From Pelosinus sp. IPA-1 (GTDB lineage Bacteria > Bacillota > Negativicutes > DSM-13327), in NCBI RefSeq assembly GCF_030269905.1, contig NZ_BSVC01000003.1, positions 429,356 through 493,355 of the forward strand: DNA of 64,000 nt, read 5' to 3'. Below the pieces are notes generated by a model. It did no database searches and was not told the DNA's origin. It saw only the letters and a list, made by a program, of their open reading frames with translations. The number at the start of each line of letters is the position of its first letter. The stretch's first letter is position 1. Made by a program: the position numbers and the translations under genes. Positions 33,466-41,407 of the stretch are shown here, piece after piece.

Positions 33466-35577
33466 ATGTTACTAAATGAACGCCGTTGTAGTGTGCTTCT
33501 TGATATTTTAGAAAACGAAGGTTGGGTTCGGATTCGAGATTTGGCTCAACGTTTTCATGTTAGTGACCGTACCATCCGTTATGACTTGGATGTAGTGGAT
33601 GATTTCTTGCACTTTAATAATCTATCGCTACTAATTCGCAAACAAAACGGGGGCGTGAAGTTTGTAGAATCATTAGAAGAGAAACATAAACTATTAAGAT
33701 TGTTTCAACATTTGGGATTATATCAGTACGTGATGTCATCTAGTGAACGGCTGCAGAGAATTTTGGCGGAACTATTATATGTTAAAGATTATATAAGAAT
33801 TAATGACCTAGCTACAATTTTATATGTTAGTCGAGGAACGGTAATAAAGGATTTGCAGAAGGTACGTGAATGGTTGGAAGTACGGCATTTAGAATTACGA
33901 TCAATTCCTAAGTATGGGATCAAAATTGTAGGACCAGAAAGAGAATTCCGCCAGGCTGTTGTAGAACTTCTGCGTAAAAATTTGTCTTTACCGTCTATGT
34001 TGGAATGGATTCCAACAGCAGAAACCAATTGGGGCGACAAGCAGTTATTTAAAAATTGGTTGGAAGATATTGATATATCCTTCCTGCAAACTTATATTAG
34101 GCAATTAGAAAAAGAGTTGCAGGTTATATTTTCAGATGTAGCATTTAGTGGGTTGGTAATTTACCTGATTGTTTCCATTCACAGAATCAAAGGCGGACGT
34201 GATATTATTGTTGGTCAGTCAGAGTTAGGAGTTCTGCAGAATTCACGTACATTTGCTATTGCACTTACCACCATTTCTCTTTTGGAAGAAAGATTTGACG
34301 TATCGATTCCTATTGATGAAGTCAGCCTTTTTACTCAATATATTTTAGGAAGTAATGTTGCATCTTCAACAGTAGAAGAACAAGAAAGTGGAACTGAAAT
34401 GCAGATGTTAGTCTGTAATCTAATTGCGCATGTAAGCCAAGATTTACCTTATGATTTGACAGAAGATCATCAATTATTTGAAGGACTTTTGGAAGAAGTG
34501 CGCCCTACACTGTACAGAGTAAAATATGGACTAAGCTTGGAAAACCCATATTTGGATGAAGTCAGGTCTAGTTACCCTATATTGTTTGAATCAGTGAAAA
34601 AAAATATAAAATCTTTGGAAAATTATATTGGTGGCCAGCTATTAGATGAAGAAATCAGCTATCTAACGGTTCATTTTAGTGCTGCTCTTGAAAAAATGAG
34701 GAATAGTAAAAAAAATCGGCCATCAGTTCTTGTCATTTGTGCGACAGGTAAGGGAACCGCTAATTTACTTTCTTCCCGTCTACAATCTTTATTTGATATA
34801 AAAATTGTCGGTGTAGCACCTTGCCGTCAAGTTCAAATGCTATTAGAAAGCCGCCATGTAGACATTATCGTATCTACGGTACCGATTACTCCCGTACATG
34901 TACCTATACTAATTGTTAATCCTCTGCTGCCTCCCCATGATATTGCATTATTAGAAAATCACATGGATAAAGCAAAAGAGACATCTTCCGTTGATGATAT
35001 TGTTAAAGTTATTGAAAAATACTGCAGCATTCAGGATTATCCTCAATTACGCCGTGAGTTAGACAATATGTTGAATACTTCTTTAGAAGAAGCACAAATA
35101 AGTTCCAATCCGCCGTCTTTAAATCAGTTATTACCTGCTTCGAATATTAGATTGGATGTGCCAGCTCAGAATTGGCGAGATGCTATTTACCAGGCCGGAA
35201 ATGTATTGCATCAAGAGGGATATATTGAACATGCATATACGCAAGCAATGATTGACGTAGTAGATAAGATGGGGCCCTATATTGTTTTTTGGAAGGGCGT
35301 TGCCCTGCCTCACGCAGATATTGATTGCGGAGTAAAAAAATCTGGCTTCAGTTTTATTCGACTAAGAGAACCCGTTTCTTTTGGATCACAGGATAATGAT
35401 CCAGTAGATATAATATTTGCTCTGGCAGCAGTAGATCATTCTGCTCATGTTATTGCACTGCTGGAATTAACTAATATTCTCAGTAGTCCGGAGAAAGTAG
35501 CATATCTTCGTAGTGAAAATGATATCGAAAAAATAACTCAAGTACTTCTGTCCTGGTCTGATACCAAGACAATTTAA
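33466..35577 (+). CDS. BglG/MtlR-type PTS-controlled transcriptional activator
   Basis: A modular regulator of about 703 residues. Two N-terminal helix-turn-helix units (IRDLAQRFHVSDRTIRYDL; INDLATILYVSRGTVIKDL) are followed by two PRD domains (about 180-400), an EIIB-like domain with the Cys in VLVICATGKGTAN (about 425), and a C-terminal EIIA-like domain with the phospho-His in GVALPHADID (about 608). PTS phosphorylation of these domains tunes DNA binding. I choose the ATG at 33466, 6 bases after AGGTGA; the GTG at 33457 overlaps that site. It heads the sugar-acid PTS locus and presumably activates it. Confidence 0.9.
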   Translation: MLLNERRCSVLLDILENEGWVRIRDLAQRFHVSDRTIRYDLDVVDDFLHFNNLSLLIRKQNGGVKFVESLEEKHKLLRLFQHLGLYQYVMSSSERLQRILAELLYVKDYIRINDLATILYVSRGTVIKDLQKVREWLEVRHLELRSIPKYGIKIVGPEREFRQAVVELLRKNLSLPSMLEWIPTAETNWGDKQLFKNWLEDIDISFLQTYIRQLEKELQVIFSDVAFSGLVIYLIVSIHRIKGGRDIIVGQSELGVLQNSRTFAIALTTISLLEERFDVSIPIDEVSLFTQYILGSNVASSTVEEQESGTEMQMLVCNLIAHVSQDLPYDLTEDHQLFEGLLEEVRPTLYRVKYGLSLENPYLDEVRSSYPILFESVKKNIKSLENYIGGQLLDEEISYLTVHFSAALEKMRNSKKNRPSVLVICATGKGTANLLSSRLQSLFDIKIVGVAPCRQVQMLLESRHVDIIVSTVPITPVHVPILIVNPLLPPHDIALLENHMDKAKETSSVDDIVKVIEKYCSIQDYPQLRRELDNMLNTSLEEAQISSNPPSLNQLLPASNIRLDVPAQNWRDAIYQAGNVLHQEGYIEHAYTQAMIDVVDKMGPYIVFWKGVALPHADIDCGVKKSGFSFIRLREPVSFGSQDNDPVDIIFALAAVDHSAHVIALLELTNILSSPEKVAYLRSENDIEKITQVLLSWSDTKTI

Positions 35578-35635
35578 ATATGAAATTTCCCGGTTCATTT
35601 GTGATTGGGAAAAGAAGGGTAGGAGATTTACAGAT

Positions 35636-36115
35636 ATGAGTGGCAACCAAGTTTTGTCAGCAGATTTAATAGTATCACAGTTAGTGGCTGCAAGTTTTCA
35701 AGAAATAATCCAATCTCTTGGTAATAAATTACATGATTTTGGTTATGTGAAAAATTCTTATGTACCAGCGGTTATAAAGCGAGAAGGAATTTTTCCGACA
35801 GGTCTTCCCCTTGGGAATATTAATGTAGCCATTCCACACACGGATGTGGAGCATGTCAATAGACCAGCGATTGCTGTAGCAACCTTGGCTCATCCAGTAA
35901 CTTTTGGCAATATGGGTGATCCAGGTAATAAGCTGGAGGTTAGTATCGTTTTTTTATTAGCAATGAAGGAGCCTCATGCGCAAGTCGATTTATTACAAAA
36001 TCTAGTTGAGACCTTTCAGAACCCTGAAGTTTTAGAAAATTTACTGGGAGCTACGGACTCAAAAGAAATCGAAAAGATTTTACAACAGTATTTAAAACTA
36101 AAGGAGGTTCATTAA
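35636..36115 (+). CDS. PTS EIIA component, fructose/galactitol type
   Basis: A 159-residue cytoplasmic phosphocarrier. The active His is in VAIPHTD (His68), within the pattern FPTGLPLGNINVAIPHTDVEHV (read as the region around residues 54-75) typical of GatA-like EIIA. The protein receives phosphate from HPr and passes it to the EIIB encoded two genes on. The dehydratase gene starts 2 bases after its stop. Gene order EIIA-dehydratase-EIIB-EIIC is unusual and suggests the dehydratase acts on the PTS product. Confidence 0.9.
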   Translation: MSGNQVLSADLIVSQLVAASFQEIIQSLGNKLHDFGYVKNSYVPAVIKREGIFPTGLPLGNINVAIPHTDVEHVNRPAIAVATLAHPVTFGNMGDPGNKLEVSIVFLLAMKEPHAQVDLLQNLVETFQNPEVLENLLGATDSKEIEKILQQYLKLKEVH

Positions 36116-36117
36116 GA

Positions 36118-37755
36118 ATGGAACGCGCAATTGATCGTTTAGAACCCTATCAACGGGCCATAGCCAAAGTTCATCTTGCGTCTGCAGGAATCTCTTTAGA
36201 TGCACTGGACGGAAAGCCTTTAATTGCTGTTGCGAATAGCTGGAATGAAGTATGTCCTGGTCATGAGCCTTTACTGAAGTTGGCTGAAGCTGTTAAGAAC
36301 GGTATACGGGCAGCGGGTGGGGAGCCTGTTGAATTTAACACTATTGGTATGTGTGATGGTATCAGCCAAGGGCATCTTGGTATGAGATATACATTGCCAC
36401 ATCGTGACATTATCGCCGACTCTGTAGAAGTAATGGTTCTCGGCCATGGTGTGTTTGATGGGATGGTCTTATTAGGCTCTTGCGACAAGATTATTCCAGG
36501 AATGATGCAGGCAGCCCTACGAATCAACCTTCCATCTGTGATCGTCACTGCTGGCACTTCTGTGCCAGAATGTAAGCCATCCGATTCAAAAAAATTACGT
36601 ACTAGGTTTCTAGCAGGTGAAATAACAGAACGCCAACTAATCGAAGGATCGCTCCAGTATTATTCTGGACCAGGAGTATGTCCCTTTTTTGGAACTGCCA
36701 ACACGATGGCGGTTCTCTGTGAGGCAATAGGACTGATGTTGCCAGGTAGCAGCGTACTCCCCGCACCAACCAGCCTTCGTCGATTTTCTGCTGAAAAATC
36801 TGGTATGGCAGTAATGGAGATGATTAAACAAGGTATCAGACCAAGGGATATTGCAACCACTGATGCATTTTATAATGCTCTGGTGGTACTAAATGCATTA
36901 GGTGGCTCATTGAATGCCTTTCTTCATCTTCCGGCTATCGCTGCTGAGGCAGGGATCTCTTTATCATGGGATAGTTTTGCTGAAGTAAGTGATAAGACTC
37001 CATTGTTGGCCGCGCTTGTGCCAAATGGTAATCAGACGGTATACGATTTATATCGTGCTGGTGGTTTGCCTTCTGTACTTAAGGAACTTCAATCTCTGCT
37101 TAAAATGGAAGCAAAAACCGTAGGTGGGATAACCATTGGTGATGTTGCTCGGGGAGCTTCTGAGGGGGATCGGGATGTGATTAAAGCTTTTGATAAACCT
37201 CTTGCCCCAACTGGTGGTGTTCAAGTACTGTATGGTTCGCTGGCACCATGTGGTGCATTGGTCAAAGCTTCTGCCGTACCAGAAGAGCAACACATATTTA
37301 GCGGACCAGCCATTGTATTTGAAAGTGAGGAAGCATGCCACAGAGCCTTGCATGAAAATAAAATTAAACCTGGTCAAGTAGTGGTTGTCCGTTATGAGGG
37401 ACCTAAAGGTGGTCCTGGTATGCGAGAATTGCATAGAGTCACCGAGGTATTAAAAGGAGTTCCCAATACGGCGTTAATAACAGATGGTCGTTTTTCCGGA
37501 GCCAGTGCAGGCTTAAGTATTGGTTATTTGTGTCCTGAAGCAGCAGAAGGAGGACCCATTGCTTTGGTGGAAGACGGTGATGAAATAAGGATTAGTCTTA
37601 AAGATGGTACCGTTAATTTAAATGTTGATTCAGCAGAATTGGAACGTCGGCGCTTGAATTGGCAATCGCCAGTGAAGGAAACAGGTTCAAATTTACTGCT
37701 TAGGTATAGCAAGCAGGTTGGTCCAACCGTCAAAGGAGCAATCTGGGGACTATAA
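36118..37755 (+). CDS. IlvD/Edd-family sugar-acid dehydratase
   Basis: A 545-residue iron-sulfur dehydratase of the dihydroxyacid/6-phosphogluconate family. Candidate cluster Cys residues are Cys46 (NEVCPGH), Cys122 (GSCDK) and Cys187 (GVCPFFGTANTM). The C-terminal signature GRFSGASAGLSIGYLCPEA is present. Embedded between PTS genes and followed by a KDPG-type aldolase, it most likely dehydrates a phosphorylated aldonic acid to a 2-keto-3-deoxy-phosphoacid rather than making branched-chain amino acids. AAGGAGG precedes the ATG. The branch (Edd, IlvD, or a sugar-acid-specific clade) would need a tree. Confidence 0.85.
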   Translation: MERAIDRLEPYQRAIAKVHLASAGISLDALDGKPLIAVANSWNEVCPGHEPLLKLAEAVKNGIRAAGGEPVEFNTIGMCDGISQGHLGMRYTLPHRDIIADSVEVMVLGHGVFDGMVLLGSCDKIIPGMMQAALRINLPSVIVTAGTSVPECKPSDSKKLRTRFLAGEITERQLIEGSLQYYSGPGVCPFFGTANTMAVLCEAIGLMLPGSSVLPAPTSLRRFSAEKSGMAVMEMIKQGIRPRDIATTDAFYNALVVLNALGGSLNAFLHLPAIAAEAGISLSWDSFAEVSDKTPLLAALVPNGNQTVYDLYRAGGLPSVLKELQSLLKMEAKTVGGITIGDVARGASEGDRDVIKAFDKPLAPTGGVQVLYGSLAPCGALVKASAVPEEQHIFSGPAIVFESEEACHRALHENKIKPGQVVVVRYEGPKGGPGMRELHRVTEVLKGVPNTALITDGRFSGASAGLSIGYLCPEAAEGGPIALVEDGDEIRISLKDGTVNLNVDSAELERRRLNWQSPVKETGSNLLLRYSKQVGPTVKGAIWGL

Positions 37756-37787
37756 ATAGTAAAAAATATAGTTAGGGGGATTCTGTA

Positions 37788-38084
37788 ATGGCAAAGAGAG
37801 TATTAGTATTATGCGGCAATGGTGTAGCAACCTCTACGGTGGCTTGCAAGAAAATTCAGGATTATATGGCAGGTGCCCATGTTCGCTGTGAAGTAATTCA
37901 GGCCAAAATCGGAGAATTAGCTTCTTATGCTGATAAAGTGGATGTAATTGTCTTGATGGCTATGGGGGCAGCGCTTCCAGAAATAGCAAACAAACCGCTG
38001 CTAATTAAGGGGCTTCCTTTTCTCACTGGCATGGGTTTGTCAGAGACATTAGAACAAATCAAACAACATATACAAAAAAATTAA
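37788..38084 (+). CDS. PTS EIIB component, galactitol type
   Basis: A 98-residue GatB-like domain. The phosphorylated Cys is Cys9 in VLCGNGVATSTVA, the glycine-rich loop typical of galactitol-family IIB. It follows the dehydratase by 32 bases with AGGGGG before the ATG and precedes EIIC by 15 bases. Confidence 0.92.
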   Translation: MAKRVLVLCGNGVATSTVACKKIQDYMAGAHVRCEVIQAKIGELASYADKVDVIVLMAMGAALPEIANKPLLIKGLPFLTGMGLSETLEQIKQHIQKN

Positions 38085-38099
38085 AAAGGGGAATGTGAA

Positions 38100-39494
38100 A
38101 TGGAGTTAATTGGAAGTTACTTTAAGGCAATATTCGATTTTGGACCTAATATTGTACTCCCGTGTTTCATCTTTTTGTTTGCTTTGGCCTTAGGAACTAA
38201 GCCAGGAAAAGCCATTCGTGCAGCTATTTTTATTGCTATTGCCCTTATCGGTATCAAGATGGTTGTTGGCTTTATGGGTGATAATTTAGGGCCAGCAATG
38301 AAGGCACTATCAAAAAATTCAGGAATTAAATTAGATATTATGGATGTAGGTTGGGGCGCTGTCGCGGCGGCTATTTGGGCCACTCCTATGGGAGCGATTG
38401 GCATTCCACTATTACTACTATTCAATTTTGTATTATTGTATTTTCGTGTTACAAAAACGTTAATGGTTGATATTTGGAACTACCATCATTTGATAACCGT
38501 CGGTGTACTCACTTATTTCGCGACAGATAATGTGTATCTTGGTTTTATCGGCATGCTGCTAGCGTCTTTAATTACTTGGTTACTCGCGGATTGGGCAGCA
38601 CCATTCCTGCAAAAATTCTATGGCCTACCAGGAATTACCATGCCCACATTGTCTTCTATATCCGAGTGTCTTATTGCAGCGCCAATGAACGAATTACTAG
38701 ACCGTATTCCAGTTGTGAGAGATATTCGTGGTAATTTTAGTTCGGTTAAAAAATACCTTGGTGTGTTTGGAGAGCCGGCAGTACTTGCTGTAATTATCGG
38801 TATGGGCATTGGATTTATGGCCAAATATTCTATGAAAGATTCTTTAAATTTAGCCATGAACTTAGCTGCAGTGATGATCATTTTACCCAAGGTAGTTGCT
38901 ATTTTAATGGAAGGCTTAATGCCGATACAAGAAGCCAGCCAAGAGTTTCTTCACAAACATATGGGTGGTCGAGAGATCTTCTTGGGACTTGATTCTGCCA
39001 TATCAATTGGACACCCTTCAGTTTTAACAGCGGCACTACTCTTGACACCTTTTGTATTGGTACTGGCTGCTATTTTACCAGGCAATCAAATGCTTCCCTT
39101 TGCTGATATTACTGTAATCCCTTTCCGGATTGCTTTCGTTGTGGCACTGGTTAATGGCAACGTATTTCGTACCTTACTGATTGGTGCGGTTGTACTCGTA
39201 CAAATATTGTTGTGTGGTACTGTAACCTCACCTGTTTTGACAAAAATATTTTTATCCGTTGGCGGCAAAATTCCTGAAGGGGCTATCGGTGTTGCCTCAT
39301 TCTCAGGTGGCTCTTTATTTGTCACCTATGCAATTATGCAAACGTTGTCCTTCGTTTTGAGTGGTGTAATCATTTCGGCTGTTGTTTTTGGACTTTTCCT
39401 GCTAGTAGCAAAATCACAAGCTCGCAAAGCGGTTCAATTAATGGAAACGGAAGAAGAAAACACGTATGCTGGTATAAAAAATATTCAAGGTTAA
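38100..39494 (+). CDS. PTS EIIC component, galactitol family permease
   Basis: A 464-residue polytopic membrane protein with about 11 hydrophobic segments; it transports and helps phosphorylate the substrate. The N-terminal NIVLPCFIFLFALALGTKPGKA region, the DVGWGAVAAAIWATPMGA loop, and the late GNVFRTLLIG are typical of GatC/SgcC-type EIIC. Galactitol-family permeases handle polyols and related linear acids. The ligand here is inferred from the neighbouring dehydratase and aldolase to be an aldonate. Confidence 0.9.
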   Translation: MELIGSYFKAIFDFGPNIVLPCFIFLFALALGTKPGKAIRAAIFIAIALIGIKMVVGFMGDNLGPAMKALSKNSGIKLDIMDVGWGAVAAAIWATPMGAIGIPLLLLFNFVLLYFRVTKTLMVDIWNYHHLITVGVLTYFATDNVYLGFIGMLLASLITWLLADWAAPFLQKFYGLPGITMPTLSSISECLIAAPMNELLDRIPVVRDIRGNFSSVKKYLGVFGEPAVLAVIIGMGIGFMAKYSMKDSLNLAMNLAAVMIILPKVVAILMEGLMPIQEASQEFLHKHMGGREIFLGLDSAISIGHPSVLTAALLLTPFVLVLAAILPGNQMLPFADITVIPFRIAFVVALVNGNVFRTLLIGAVVLVQILLCGTVTSPVLTKIFLSVGGKIPEGAIGVASFSGGSLFVTYAIMQTLSFVLSGVIISAVVFGLFLLVAKSQARKAVQLMETEEENTYAGIKNIQG

Positions 39495-39519
39495 AAACTG
39501 AAAAAGGGAGGGTGATTTC

Positions 39520-40167
39520 ATGCATGCAGTATTGGAACATGTTGCTGAAATTGGTGTTGTAGCCATTCTGCGCGGTGTTGATCCTAGCATACTCGTGCCT
39601 CTCGGACAAGCATTGGAAGAGGCTGGTGTAGGTGCAATTGAAATAACCTTAAACAGTGAAGGTGCTCTCAAGGGCATCGCGGCACTCAAGGAAGCAATTG
39701 GTGAAAAACTACCTATTGGAGCTGGGACCGTTATGACAGGAGAAGATGCTCACGCTGCTATTAAAGCTGGTGCTACTTTTGTACTAACGCCACACCTGGC
39801 TGAGGAAACATTAGCCGTTTGCTGCCAAGCCAAAATTCCTGCAGTAATTGGTGTTATGACGCCATCAGAAATTGTACGAGCCTATGATTTAGGATGTGAA
39901 ATGGTAAAAATTTTCCCAGCATCATCTCTAGGTGCTAACTATTTTCGGGAGCTTCGTGGCCCATTGCCACAAATAGCAACTATGGCGGTTGGCGGTGTGA
40001 ACAAAGATAACGCTGTAGAGTTTATAAAAGCTGGTGCGATGGCTGTTGGTGCTGGAGGTCAACTCGTTGATTTTGCAGCTGCAGCGCGGGGAGATTGGGA
40101 CGCGGTAACGCGTAAAGCCAAGGAGATTGTTACTGCTGTTTATTCTGCAAAAAATAGAGATTTATAA
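39520..40167 (+). CDS. KDPG/KHG-type 2-keto-3-deoxy-phosphoacid aldolase
   Basis: A 215-residue class I aldolase. Schiff-base Lys130 (MVKIFPA), Glu41 (AIEITL) and Arg18 (ILRGV) are conserved; the phosphate-binding VGGVNKDN loop is present although the usual PTGG becomes MAVGG. It would split the dehydratase product into pyruvate and a phosphoaldehyde (glyceraldehyde-3-phosphate if the substrate is 6-phosphogluconate). GGGAGGGTG precedes the ATG, 25 bases after EIIC. Confidence 0.92.
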   Translation: MHAVLEHVAEIGVVAILRGVDPSILVPLGQALEEAGVGAIEITLNSEGALKGIAALKEAIGEKLPIGAGTVMTGEDAHAAIKAGATFVLTPHLAEETLAVCCQAKIPAVIGVMTPSEIVRAYDLGCEMVKIFPASSLGANYFRELRGPLPQIATMAVGGVNKDNAVEFIKAGAMAVGAGGQLVDFAAAARGDWDAVTRKAKEIVTAVYSAKNRDL

Positions 40168-40192
40168 GTAAGATTTATTTTATTCGAAAAGA

Positions 40193-40240
40193 AGACTTAG
40201 GCATTTGCCTAAGTCTAGGGACTTGGCAGATGCCAAGTCC
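40193..40240 (+). promoter_or_regulatory. Tandem hairpins between aldolase and dehydrogenase genes
   Basis: AGACTTAGGC-ATTT-GCCTAAGTCT (40193-40216) and GGACTTGGC-AGAT-GCCAAGTCC (40219-40240) are both perfect, adjacent and related to each other. A short T run (CTTCTTG) follows. They could attenuate or process the transcript before the last gene; the second resembles the ACTTGGC/GCCAAGT repeats at 4-46 and 23076-23110. Confidence 0.6.
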
Positions 40241-40279
40241 TTCTTGTTATTAACTAGAAAAATAAAAGGAGGAATGATC

Positions 40280-41254
40280 GTGTACAAGTGGAAGATTGTT
40301 GTTACAGCAGTTACATTTGCAAAAGCTGACCCTGAGCCTTTAAATCGTTTAAAAGCTATAGGCTGTGAAGTTATCACCAACTCTCACGGTAGACCTTTGA
40401 CGGAAGGTGAAATGATAAATATTGCTCAGGACGTAGATGCTTTAATTGTAGGTAATGATAAAGTTACGAGTGCAATTATTCGATCCTGTCCGAAATTAAA
40501 GGTAATTGCTAAACATGGTGTGGGTGTAGATGCTATCGACAGTAAGACGGCAAACGAATGTGGTGTAGTAGTGACAAATGCTCCAGGTGTAAATAGCCAT
40601 GAGGTAGCTGATTTGGCTTTCGGATTACTCCACATGTTATCACGTGGATTATATATCGCAAATAAAGCAACGAAAGAGGGGAATTGGCTAAAGCCGATGG
40701 GAGTAGGTCTTTGGGAAAAAACGATTGGTATTATCGGTGTTGGGAAAATAGGTTTAGCTACGGCTTATCGTGCAACAGGATATAATATGAAGATTTTAGG
40801 TTTCGACTGTGTGGAGCGATTGGAAGCAAAGAAAATAGGAATTGAATATGTTGGGCTTGAGGAATTGTTACAACAATCCGACTTTATCAGTCTTCATCTG
40901 CCGCTAACTAAAAAAACAAGAAATATTCTTGATCATCGTCGCCTAGATTTAGTTAAACCAGGAGCTATTCTTATTAATACAGCACGCAGTCAGCTGGTTG
41001 AGTACGGAATATTGCATAAAGCATTACTTGATGGTCGTATCCGTGGGTATGGTGTAGATGTATATGATTTTGAGCCTCCCCAACTACATCCTATGTTTAG
41101 TTTAGACAATGTTATATTGTCTCCCCATTTAGGTGGAACTTGCTATGAATCAAATATTCGCATGGGCAATACTGCTGTAGATAATGTAATAGCAGTATTA
41201 GAAGCTCGTACCCCTCCTAATAGAATCAATGAGGTTAATTTATTACTAAGGTGA
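40280..41254 (+). CDS. D-3-phosphoglycerate dehydrogenase-like 2-hydroxyacid dehydrogenase
   Basis: A 324-residue NAD-dependent enzyme. GVGKIGLATAYRATGY (Rossmann), Arg in NTARSQLVEYG, the Glu region DVYDFEPPQ and His in LSPHLGGT are visible. I start at the GTG at 40280, 7 bases after AAAGGAGG; the longest frame begins in the upstream hairpins. No ACT domain is present, so it is not a classical serine-pathway SerA. In this locus it may oxidise or reduce a 2-keto sugar acid. Confidence 0.87.
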   Translation: MYKWKIVVTAVTFAKADPEPLNRLKAIGCEVITNSHGRPLTEGEMINIAQDVDALIVGNDKVTSAIIRSCPKLKVIAKHGVGVDAIDSKTANECGVVVTNAPGVNSHEVADLAFGLLHMLSRGLYIANKATKEGNWLKPMGVGLWEKTIGIIGVGKIGLATAYRATGYNMKILGFDCVERLEAKKIGIEYVGLEELLQQSDFISLHLPLTKKTRNILDHRRLDLVKPGAILINTARSQLVEYGILHKALLDGRIRGYGVDVYDFEPPQLHPMFSLDNVILSPHLGGTCYESNIRMGNTAVDNVIAVLEARTPPNRINEVNLLLR

Positions 41255-41279
41255 ATAATAGATTATTAGTTTTTGCGGT

Positions 41280-41317
41280 AAAAAACTGGCATCTTACTCT
41301 GGATGTCAGTTTTTTTG
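41280..41317 (+). terminator. Terminator of the sugar-acid PTS locus
   Basis: AAAAAACTGGCATC and GATGTCAGTTTTTTT, 8-base loop. Confidence 0.85.
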
Positions 41318-41334
41318 TATAATGAGAAGGACTT

Positions 41335-41357
41335 TCGAGAGATTTCGAGAATCGAGA
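41335..41357 (+). promoter_or_regulatory. Direct repeats TCGAGA upstream of the ABC transporter gene
   Basis: TTTCGAGA occurs twice exactly 10 bases apart (41333-41340 and 41343-41350), with a third TCGAGA at 41352. They lie just after a TATAAT at 41318-41323 and before the start codon, a position fitting an operator. Confidence 0.35.
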
Positions 41358-41407
41358 AGAATTAAAGTAAAAACTCCCATAATAGATTTTAGGAGAAAGG
41401 ACGATTT

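Noticed and set aside
36118-37755. Plain biosynthetic dihydroxyacid dehydratase IlvD
   Set aside because: Its location between PTS EIIA and EIIB and ahead of a KDPG-type aldolase, with no ilv genes near, makes a sugar-acid role more likely, although the family alone would allow IlvD.
41255-41407. TPP riboswitch upstream of the thiW operon
   Set aside because: The region holds a terminator for the previous operon and short direct repeats, but no CTGAGA-type thi-box element.
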